This document shows, piece by piece, positions 24,946 through 31,964 of a stretch of DNA of 64,000 bases (position 1 is the first letter of the stretch; every line of letters starts with the position of its first letter). The stretch is taken from NCBI RefSeq assembly GCF_014640295.1, contig NZ_BMGR01000012.1, positions 102,773 to 166,772 on the forward strand, in the 5' to 3' direction. A program made the position numbers and the translations under genes. The DNA comes from Paenibacillus abyssi (lineage in GTDB: Bacteria > Bacillota > Bacilli > Paenibacillales > Paenibacillaceae). Under the pieces are notes generated by a model, which was not told the origin of the DNA, did not search any database, and saw nothing but the letters and a program-made list of their open reading frames with translations.

Positions 24946-26316
24946 TCATTCGTCATCATCGCCATCTTCGCTGTCGTCTTCATCATCTGAATCTTCCTGA
25001 TCCTCTGTATCATCTTTGTCGTCTTGATCTTCGTCTGTATCATCGAGGTCTGTGGCATTATTTACATCCTCTTGATTATCATCTCCTTCTGCTTGATCAT
25101 CTTGATCGTCGTCATCGTCAGCTTCGTTATCTTTTTCATCTTCATCATCTTCGTTGTTGTCATCCTGGCCATCGTCATTTTGATCGTCTTCTTCATCTTC
25201 TTCATCTATTTCATCTTCTTCATCTATTTCATCTTCTTCATCTTCTTCGTCTTCGCCATCATCCTCCTTATCGTCATCTTCATCATTATCATCGTCCTGT
25301 TCTCTTTCTTCGTCGTTATCATCATCTTCATCATCTTCATCGTCTTCAACTTCTTGACTAATTACTTTATCCCTGTCTTTCCTTGGCGTTAATTGGACAG
25401 CCTCATAGACAGAGTCAGTTTGCGAATTACCTTGATCATTGCTTCCTCCTCCACCGGAATCACTTTGAACCGACTGAGGAGAAGGATTTGTAACCGCTCC
25501 GTTACTATTCGCTCCGCCGCTATTTTCTTGGGAACCGCCATCATCGATAGTGATACTCAACGGCATTCTTTTGAAGAAGCTTTGCGGCTCCCAGCCTGAT
25601 TCAACTAAAATATCTGTAACGGACTTCGTGCGGAGTTCTTCGATGCTCAATTCAATGCCCATTTCTAGTGCTTGCTGGTAAACATGATATTTGTTCAACG
25701 TCAAGCCAAGCGCATCCGCCTGTTCCTTCTCTTCAGGTTTCGCGTAGTACAGCTCTACGGTATATGGGCTGGCAGAAGGCAAACGGGAAAGATCGAGCTG
25801 AAAAGAGTCCTTTCCCATACTAACGATGGACAGCATGACAATAGCATCTTGTGATTCAGATTTCAGAAAGCCTTCGGTTTCCGCACTCGCAATCATCAGA
25901 TTCATCGCGTCGTAAAAATCCATACCAACAAATGCGTTCTCATCCACGATTCTTTCCGCATCATCATTTTTAAGAATGACTTGCGTCACATTCCCGTTTT
26001 GATCGATCAATAGCTCTACAGCAGGATTAATATCCAAGGCAACCATCGCGATCGGCCTCGCAAATAGCCCAATCTCGATGAACAGCGACGATGCCAGTAC
26101 CAATAGTCCGAAGAAAACAGCGGCTACCCAGCCTTTTGACCGAAAAAATGATTTTTTTTCCTTCTTTGCAGCCGCAGCCGGTTCGTCGACGGCAATTCGA
26201 TCTCCCAGTGCGGGAATCTGAGACGGAAGAGGCATATTTCGAAACTTACCATCCTCGCATAGGATGACGATCCGATCTTCTGTTATTTTCATAACGACTC
26301 CATGCATCGTCATCAC
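24946..26316 (-). CDS. rsgI: RsgI-type anti-sigma factor with a long Asp/Glu tail
   Basis: 456-residue membrane anti-sigma factor for SigI. The cytoplasmic N-terminus (1-50; GVVMKITEDRIVILCEDGKF) is the RsgI sigma-binding domain. One membrane helix is at about 67-87 (GWVAAVFFGLLVLASSLFI), then the periplasmic RsgI core (MVALDINPAVELLIDQNGNV) at about 90-250. A Ser/Gly/Asn linker leads to ~150 residues made almost wholly of Asp and Glu. B. subtilis RsgI and the clostridial RsgI proteins end in other domains (the latter in CBMs). Its start overlaps the sigI stop (ATGA). Confidence 0.88.
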   Translation of the reverse strand: MMTMHGVVMKITEDRIVILCEDGKFRNMPLPSQIPALGDRIAVDEPAAAAKKEKKSFFRSKGWVAAVFFGLLVLASSLFIEIGLFARPIAMVALDINPAVELLIDQNGNVTQVILKNDDAERIVDENAFVGMDFYDAMNLMIASAETEGFLKSESQDAIVMLSIVSMGKDSFQLDLSRLPSASPYTVELYYAKPEEKEQADALGLTLNKYHVYQQALEMGIELSIEELRTKSVTDILVESGWEPQSFFKRMPLSITIDDGGSQENSGGANSNGAVTNPSPQSVQSDSGGGGSNDQGNSQTDSVYEAVQLTPRKDRDKVISQEVEDDEDDEDDDNDEEREQDDDNDEDDDKEDDGEDEEDEEDEIDEEDEIDEEDEEDDQNDDGQDDNNEDDEDEKDNEADDDDDQDDQAEGDDNQEDVNNATDLDDTDEDQDDKDDTEDQEDSDDEDDSEDGDDDE

Positions 26317-27029
26317 TCTCCTATCTCCCCGAATGAAATGGTGTTTCGAATGCGGATAAATTCATCAGAACTATAAATTAATATCAATGAAATAAGATAT
26401 TTACGGTTTCTTTCCAATGTTTTTCGGCTTACCTTCGAATAATTAAGCATTTCCTTCAATGGCAGCTGTTTCGTTTTTCTAAGGTGGGCCATCAGTGCAG
26501 GGTAGGCAATAAACCCTTTTGCTATCCGGACAAGCTGAATCCTTGTATCGCGATGACTCGGGCAGCAATCCTCCAGCTCTTCCAGGCTGATCCCGTAAGC
26601 TTGCAATGTCTCATCATAACTCACCAGCTCCTCAGCTAATTCACCTGCTGATTGCTGCAGTTCAAATGCTTCTAAAGAAGAAGCAACCTCAATGGCCGAG
26701 AGCTCGAACTCATTTCCCGTGCCCATAAGTAACTTTTCCGTACCCCATGACCTGCTGCGCTTTCGAAAATCGTCTACAAGCCGGTTATGTATGATGGTAT
26801 AGGCATAATTGTCAAAGGATTTCCCGTGAGAATCCCCATACCTGTCGATCGCCTCATTAAAAGCAATCAGACTGATACTGGCTTCATCATCGTCCCAACG
26901 GATTTGACGTTTGCATATGTGGGATGACGCACGAATGATAAATGGGCGGTACTGCTGTATAAGACGCTCACGACTTTCGCTGTCTCCGTTTTGAGCCTGC
27001 TGCAAGATCTTTTCCAAAGTTAGCTCCAC
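26313..27029 (-). CDS. sigI: RNA polymerase sigma factor SigI
   Basis: About 238 residues. The sigma-70 region 2 block is QQYRPFIIRASSHICKRQIR, then DDEASISLIAFNEAIDRYG and FDNYAYTIIHNRLVDDFRKR. The C-terminal SigI-specific domain replaces the usual region 4 (LPLKEMLNYSKVSRKTLERNRKYLISLILI). SigI answers heat or polysaccharide/wall signals together with RsgI. The start is uncertain: GTG 27029 has GAGGAAG at good spacing, whereas GTG 27041 directly abuts that RBS. The gene is cotranscribed with rsgI. Confidence 0.88.
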   Translation of the reverse strand: MELTLEKILQQAQNGDSESRERLIQQYRPFIIRASSHICKRQIRWDDDEASISLIAFNEAIDRYGDSHGKSFDNYAYTIIHNRLVDDFRKRSRSWGTEKLLMGTGNEFELSAIEVASSLEAFELQQSAGELAEELVSYDETLQAYGISLEELEDCCPSHRDTRIQLVRIAKGFIAYPALMAHLRKTKQLPLKEMLNYSKVSRKTLERNRKYLISLILIYSSDEFIRIRNTISFGEIGE

Positions 27030-27308
27030 TGATGTAATCACTTCCTCTATTTATACGATATACATGACTATTTTGAGAGGGCATGTAAATAAATAATTAA
27101 AATTAGCAGTTGTTTTACCTTATCACTTGTATTTCGACATAATCTATCATTTTTTTCAGTCTTTCATTCTTATAACATTCTATTTAATTAAATACATCAT
27201 TAATAGACTTCAGAATATTTTATAGCCTTATTTAATATAACATATTGATTTTTTATTACGACATATATTATTATTATGATGTAATATATAAGATGAGGGG
27301 GGAAGGAA

Positions 27309-28355
27309 ATGCGTGTTGCATTAAGCGGTACGGGGCGAATCGGAAGATTATTCCTGCGAAAAATGCTGTCCGAACCGCATCCGGAGCTGGAGCTCTGCGT
27401 CATCAACTCGACAGGCAAGGCGCCTGATCTCGCCCATTTATTAAAGTATGATTCCGTTCACGGCATCTGGGACGCAGACGTAACATCTGATGAAAGCGGA
27501 CTGATTATTAACGGCGACCGAATTCCGCTGTTGTCAGAGCGGGCGCCTGACGCTTTGCCTTGGAAAAGATATGGCATTGACCTTGTGATCGACGCGACCG
27601 GACAATTCAATGATCGCAGCGGTGCGGAGAAGCATCTTCATGCAGGCGCAAAGAAAGTATTGATCACCGCTCCCGGACGAGGCATGGATCTAACCGTTGT
27701 GATGGGCGTAAACGAGCAGCATTATGAACCGGAGCAACACAAGCTGCTCTCGGCCGCATCCTGCACCACGAATTGCATCGCCCCGCTGCTTCGAATTCTG
27801 GATGACGCCTTTGGGGTGCACCATGGCTGGATGACAACCGTTCATGCGTTTACTAATGATCAGCATCATGTGGATAGCTTGCACAAAGATCTTCGCCGCG
27901 CCCGTTCGTGCGTGAGCTCAATTATTCCAACATCGACCGGTGTCGGGACAGCGCTTACAGGGGTTCTCCCCCATCTGGCCTCACATATTCAAGGGCTCTC
28001 CGTACGTGTGCCTACACAGGATGTATCCCTTCTGGATTTGCAGGTCCAGCTCAATCAGCCCATAACGATCTCGGATGTGAAGGAAGCATTTCAGCAAGCT
28101 ATACACGGTCCAATCGGAAAGTACGTCGGTTATAATGAACTGCCGCTCGTTTCCTCCGACTATATCGGCAACGAAAAGTCAGCGACGGTTGACGGAATGA
28201 GCATGATGATAAACAACGATCAGCTTAAGCTTTTGGCATGGTATGACAATGAATGGGCTTATGCCTGCCGGATCGTGGATTTTGCAACGTTAATATCGCA
28301 AAAGGCAAGTAAAAATGAGGAGGCGAGTATCCCATGGATTGCACAAACAATATGA
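27309..28355 (+). CDS. gapB: glyceraldehyde-3-phosphate dehydrogenase, GapB-type
   Basis: 348-residue type I GAPDH. It has Rossmann GTGRIGR, catalytic Cys152 in SAASCTTNCIAP, His179 in TTVHAFT and the C-terminal WYDNEWAYACR. The coenzyme loop reads VINSTGKAPDLAHLLKYD. The Asp that selects NAD in GapA (VND) is replaced, as in B. subtilis GapB (INAS), so NADP use and a gluconeogenic role are likely. LHKDLRRARSCVSSIIP also resembles GapB. It is first in an operon with an SR1P-like peptide gene and ppdK. RBS GGGGGGAAGGAA. Confidence 0.92.
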   Translation: MRVALSGTGRIGRLFLRKMLSEPHPELELCVINSTGKAPDLAHLLKYDSVHGIWDADVTSDESGLIINGDRIPLLSERAPDALPWKRYGIDLVIDATGQFNDRSGAEKHLHAGAKKVLITAPGRGMDLTVVMGVNEQHYEPEQHKLLSAASCTTNCIAPLLRILDDAFGVHHGWMTTVHAFTNDQHHVDSLHKDLRRARSCVSSIIPTSTGVGTALTGVLPHLASHIQGLSVRVPTQDVSLLDLQVQLNQPITISDVKEAFQQAIHGPIGKYVGYNELPLVSSDYIGNEKSATVDGMSMMINNDQLKLLAWYDNEWAYACRIVDFATLISQKASKNEEASIPWIAQTI

Positions 28356-28510
28356 TTGAGGAAAACGGCTTGAAAAACGAGCTTGGCACCATCATTTGCA
28401 AACGATGCGGAACAGTCTTTGCAACGATTCCGACAAACGGGTATAAACTCATTTACGGCATCTGTCAAAATGACAACTGCCAAGAGCAAATAGGAGGAGA
28501 AAACGAATGA
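28334..28510 (+). CDS. SR1P-like GapA-binding peptide, coupled between gapB and ppdK
   Basis: 58-residue peptide whose core LGTIICKRCGTVFATIP, then KLIYGICQNDNC, follows the SR1P pattern (GTIxCxxC ... LYGxCxxC). In B. subtilis SR1P is the small protein encoded by sRNA SR1; it binds GapA and with it affects mRNA turnover. Here it starts inside the end of gapB (22-base overlap, different frame) and its stop overlaps the ppdK start (ATGA), so all three are translationally coupled. Compared with SR1P it has ~17 extra N-terminal residues. Two CxxC-like pairs suggest a zinc knuckle. Confidence 0.75.
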   Translation: MDCTNNMIEENGLKNELGTIICKRCGTVFATIPTNGYKLIYGICQNDNCQEQIGGENE

Positions 28511-31194
28511 CAAAAAGAGTATTCTCTTTCTCAGAGGGCAACGCAGGGATGAAAGATCTTCTGGGCGGCAAAGGGGCAAATCTGGCTGAAATGACACGGG
28601 CGGGCTTGCCTGTGCCTCCCGGATTTACGATAACAACGGAAGCCTGCCATTCTTATTTCAGAATGGGCAGCCGGCTGCCTGAAGAATTGCTCCATCAGAT
28701 GGATATGGCTATGGATCAGCTGGAGGTGGAAAGCGGACGGCAGTTCGGCGATCCGACTACCCCCCTGCTTGTTTCTGTACGGTCAGGTTCAGTCACATCC
28801 ATGCCGGGAATGATGGATACCATCCTGAATTTAGGACTTAATGACGAAACTGTCGCCGGGTTGGCTGCATTGACGAACAACGAACGTTTTGCATACGATT
28901 GCTACCGGCGTCTGGTCCAAATGTTCGGCAATGTCGTATTCGGCATTGAATCCTACCATTTCGAACAGCTGCTTCACCGTTTAAAGGCGGAAGAAAAAGT
29001 GCAGCAGGATCAAGATGTATCCGCACAGGGCTGGCAGCGCTTAATCGAGCAGTATAAAAAGTGTTTAACGGAGGAAGCCGGACGGCCGTTTCCGCAGGAC
29101 GTGCGGGAACAGCTTCACTTAGCTGTTGAAGCCGTATTTAAGTCATGGAACAACCATAGAGCCCAAGTATACCGCAAAATTAACCGGATTCCAGACCATC
29201 AAGGCACAGCAGTCAACGTGCAAAGCATGGTTTTCGGCAATATGGGAAATGACTGTGGAACAGGCGTCGTGTTTACCCGCAATCCGTCTACCGGTGAAAA
29301 CGTATTGTTCGGCGAATATTTAATCAATGCGCAAGGCGAGGATGTCGTGGCTGGCATTCGCACCCCGATGGCCATTACTAGCCTGCAGATCGAGATGCCT
29401 GAGATCTACGATCAGCTCGCTCATTCTGCCCAAAAGCTTGAACGGCATTACAAGGATATGCAGGACATCGAGTTCACCGTTGAGAAGGGGAAGCTGTTTT
29501 TCTTGCAAACCCGAAACGGCAAACGAAGCGCACAGGCCGCTCTAAAAATTGCAGTTGATCTTGTCCAGGAACAAATTCTCTCCAAAACGGAATCGTTAAA
29601 GCGAATTGAAGTGTCACACCTCGATCAATTGCTTCATAGAGGGCTTGATGAAGCTGCCGTACAGCAAGTCGTGGCCGTCGGCCTTCCCGCTTCGCCCGGC
29701 GCAGCGGTCGGTCAGCTCGTATTTGATGCAGATACGGCTGTAGAATGGAGTAAAGCCGGTAGACAGGTTATTTTAGCCAGACCGGAGACGACGCCGGAAG
29801 ATATTCATGGCCTGTTGGCTTCTGAAGGCGTCGTTACAAGCCGCGGCGGCTTGACAAGTCATGCCGCCGTCGTGGCCAGAGGGATGGGCAAGCCATGTGT
29901 TTGCGGATGTGAATCGATCCTAATCATTCCGGAAGAAAAAGTGTTGGTATCCGGCGAGCGGAGAATAGCCGAGGGCGCATGGATCACACTGGACGGCGCA
30001 AGCGGCCGGGTTATTGAAGGAAAGATCCCTTTAAAAGAAGCGGAAATGACCGAGGAACTGACTGCGATGCTGCGCTGGGCGGATGATGTGCGTACTCTCC
30101 AGGTATTCGCTAATGCCGATAATCCGCACGATGCGAAAATCGCCAGACAATTCGGAGCGCAAGGAATCGGCTTATGCCGGACGGAGCATATGTTTTTCTC
30201 CCCTGTCAGGCTGCCGATCGTCCAACAAATGATCTTAGCCGATTCCAAGGAAGATCGTTTAAGGGCGCTGCAAAAGCTGCTTCCAATGCAGCAGTCCGAC
30301 TTTGAGGGCATGTTCCGGGAGATGGACGGACTGCCGGTCACGATACGGCTGCTTGATCCCCCTCTGCATGAATTTTTGCCCAAGCGGGAGGAGCTGCAGC
30401 AGAAGCTGACCCGTCTAATCTATGATGAACAAGATAGTGGCAAAGAGCAATTGGAGCTGCGCAGGCTCATACGGAAGGTTGACTCCTTGCACGAAGTCAA
30501 CCCGATGCTCGGCCATCGCGGCTGCAGATTAGGCATTGTATATCCGGAAATTTACGACATGCAGATCGAAGCGATCTTTCGTGCTGCCTCTCGTGTCATC
30601 GACGAAGGCTGCAGCGTGATCCCCGAGATCATGATTCCGCTTGTCGGCCATACCAACGAATTGAAAATTTTGAGAGAGCTGGTCGACACGGTTGCAGAGC
30701 AAGTGCTCGGTACAGCGAAAAAACGGAATTGTCCATACAAAGTCGGTACAATGATCGAAGTGCCGCGCGCCGCCTTGACTGCCCGTCAGATAGCTGCACA
30801 CGCTGATTTCTTCTCATTCGGCACCAACGATCTTACACAAATGACGTTCGGATACAGCCGTGACGACGCGGAAAATAAATTTTTGGCGCATTATATCGAT
30901 CACAAGCTGCTCCCGCATAATCCTTTTCAGGTTCTGGATACGGATGGCGTTGGACAATTGATCGAGCTGGCCATCACTGCTGGAAAGAACGTCAAGCGAT
31001 CGCTGAAGAATGGGATTTGCGGTGAGCATGGCGGTGATAAAGACTCTATCTTCTACTGTCACCAGATCGGATTGGACTATGTCAGCTGTTCTCCATACCG
31101 GATTCCTCTGGCCAGGATTGCAGCCGCACAGGCGTGCATCGAGCATGGCACTAAAGCAGGCATTCCCGTTTCGGCAGAGCATCTGCCCGCATAA
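28507..31194 (+). CDS. ppdK: pyruvate, phosphate dikinase
   Basis: 895-residue enzyme that interconverts pyruvate, ATP and Pi with phosphoenolpyruvate, AMP and PPi. The N-terminal ATP-grasp domain (FSFSEGNAGMKDLLGGKGANLAEM; SVRSGSVTSMPGMMDTILNLG) is followed by the central phospho-histidine in RGGLTSHAAVVARGMGKPC and a C-terminal PEP-binding TIM barrel with GICGEHGGDKDSI. Length is standard. Its ATG overlaps the stop of the SR1P-like gene. Cotranscription with a gluconeogenic GAPDH suggests that the operon works in PEP formation during growth on non-sugar carbon. Confidence 0.96.
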   Translation: MTKRVFSFSEGNAGMKDLLGGKGANLAEMTRAGLPVPPGFTITTEACHSYFRMGSRLPEELLHQMDMAMDQLEVESGRQFGDPTTPLLVSVRSGSVTSMPGMMDTILNLGLNDETVAGLAALTNNERFAYDCYRRLVQMFGNVVFGIESYHFEQLLHRLKAEEKVQQDQDVSAQGWQRLIEQYKKCLTEEAGRPFPQDVREQLHLAVEAVFKSWNNHRAQVYRKINRIPDHQGTAVNVQSMVFGNMGNDCGTGVVFTRNPSTGENVLFGEYLINAQGEDVVAGIRTPMAITSLQIEMPEIYDQLAHSAQKLERHYKDMQDIEFTVEKGKLFFLQTRNGKRSAQAALKIAVDLVQEQILSKTESLKRIEVSHLDQLLHRGLDEAAVQQVVAVGLPASPGAAVGQLVFDADTAVEWSKAGRQVILARPETTPEDIHGLLASEGVVTSRGGLTSHAAVVARGMGKPCVCGCESILIIPEEKVLVSGERRIAEGAWITLDGASGRVIEGKIPLKEAEMTEELTAMLRWADDVRTLQVFANADNPHDAKIARQFGAQGIGLCRTEHMFFSPVRLPIVQQMILADSKEDRLRALQKLLPMQQSDFEGMFREMDGLPVTIRLLDPPLHEFLPKREELQQKLTRLIYDEQDSGKEQLELRRLIRKVDSLHEVNPMLGHRGCRLGIVYPEIYDMQIEAIFRAASRVIDEGCSVIPEIMIPLVGHTNELKILRELVDTVAEQVLGTAKKRNCPYKVGTMIEVPRAALTARQIAAHADFFSFGTNDLTQMTFGYSRDDAENKFLAHYIDHKLLPHNPFQVLDTDGVGQLIELAITAGKNVKRSLKNGICGEHGGDKDSIFYCHQIGLDYVSCSPYRIPLARIAAAQACIEHGTKAGIPVSAEHLPA

Positions 31195-31265
31195 AGCAAC
31201 CTAGAGGAGTTTACTATAGAAGGAAAAGTCTCTTAAAAGCTTTGGTTGTACCGCATTCACTGCGC

Positions 31266-31380
31266 AGTCGAATATTCTTCCGATCGCTGTTGTTCCCGGA
31301 TTCCCTTGCATGAATAGGCCGAGGTGGGAATCCGGGAACAAAGACGACCGCTGACGCTTCTCCAGAATCATTCGATCTGC
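31266..31380. repeat. imperfect palindromic intergenic element
   Basis: A perfect 16-base inverted pair (31290-31305, TTGTTCCCGGATTCCC, with 31326-31341) encloses a 20-base loop. The flanks also mirror each other imperfectly, for example TCGAATATTCT on the left and TCGAATGATTCT when the right flank is read in reverse. The element is ~115 bases long. It resembles palindromic intergenic repeats that I recall from Paenibacillus genomes; whether it is dispersed here cannot be tested in one window. Confidence 0.45.
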
Positions 31381-31416
31381 TTCGTTTAGGCGTAACCTTT
31401 TCTTTCCTAAAAACAA

Positions 31417-31681
31417 ACAAAAGAAGCCTTTCCTTGTTAACATGTAAGTACGACCAAACATGAACAAAGGAGAGGCTTCTTTTGTACATCGAATATACCA
31501 TGGACTAGCTTACTTTGCCCATGGACTTGCAGGAAGATATCCCCGAAAGCCATCTCGTCCGCGTCATCAATGATTCCGTCAATCGCCTGCCTATGAAGAT
31601 CTTCACTCCAGCTTATCCCGGCGGCGGTCGAGATAGCTGCCACCCCAACCTGTGACGCCATTTTTACTGGGACAGCCTCTT
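31417..31681 (+). mobile_element. internally deleted IS1182-type insertion sequence remnant
   Basis: The left part has a long inverted repeat (31417-31438 with 31463-31485) whose right arm contains the transposase RBS GGAGAGG, a common way for insertion sequences to block read-through translation. A short transposase N-terminus follows (31482-31655). The element closes with TACTGGGACAGCCTCTTA (31664-31681), resembling the GGGACAGCCTCTT-type end of IS1182 relatives. It abuts the stop codon of the HPr gene. Left terminal repeat not found. Confidence 0.55.
31482..31655 (+). pseudogene. IS1182-family transposase N-terminal fragment
   Basis: Plus-strand translation from TTG 31482 gives LYIEYTMD, an in-frame TAG at 31506, then LTLPMDLQEDIPESHLVRVI and later TPAYPGGGRDSCHPNL before a TGA at 31653. 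This is the well-known N-terminus of IS1182 transposases (YTMDQLTLPMD...; YPGGGR.SYHPKM). Everything after that motif is deleted and one internal stop is present, so it is dead. Confidence 0.65.
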
Positions 31682-31683
31682 AA

Positions 31684-31932
31684 TTATGTGAGAATACGGA
31701 GAATGGCGTTCATCGCCTCCGCTTCATCTTCTCCTTTGACCGTGATGCCGATCGTTGAACCATTTTGAGCACCCAATTGAAGCAGAGACAGTGCGCTTTT
31801 GCAGTCCGCGACTTTGCCATTGCACGATAACCGGATATCCGATTCAAATTTTCTAGCTTCATATGCAATCATATTCGACGGCCTTAAATGTAAGCCTTGA
31901 TTGAAGTGAATGATTTGTTCCTTTTTTAGCAT
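31684..31932 (-). CDS. HPr-family phosphocarrier encoded in the polyol operon
   Basis: 82-residue HPr. The enzyme I-dependent phosphorylation site is exactly His15 (QGLHLRPSN) and the HPr-kinase site exactly Ser46 (DCKSALSLL), so both catalytic and regulatory sites are kept. LRPS replaces the usual ARPA. It lies 32 bases after the mannitol-type EIICBA gene in the same orientation. It is a second, locus-specific HPr, perhaps dedicated to this permease; the main ptsH is presumably elsewhere. Confidence 0.85.
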   Translation of the reverse strand: MLKKEQIIHFNQGLHLRPSNMIAYEARKFESDIRLSCNGKVADCKSALSLLQLGAQNGSTIGITVKGEDEAEAMNAILRILT

Positions 31933-31964
31933 ATTGTTTTACACCTACTTCTTGCGTAATGCGC

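Noticed and set aside
24819..25392. Long plus-strand frames rich in Ile/Phe/Val or His/Leu
   Set aside because: They are the antisense of the Asp/Glu-rich rsgI tail; GAT/GAA repeats read backwards give Ile/Phe/His/Leu. No RBS and no domain.
27180..27308. Possible CcpN operator before gapB (TATGATGTAAT near 27276)
   Set aside because: Only about 9 of 11 positions fit the consensus as I remember it, in a very AT-rich region. Not strong enough to report as a site, though it would suit the operon.
31437..31661. Minus-strand frame of 74 codons in the IS remnant
   Set aside because: The transposase fragment is on the opposite strand and its similarity explains the sequence; this frame has no RBS or family.
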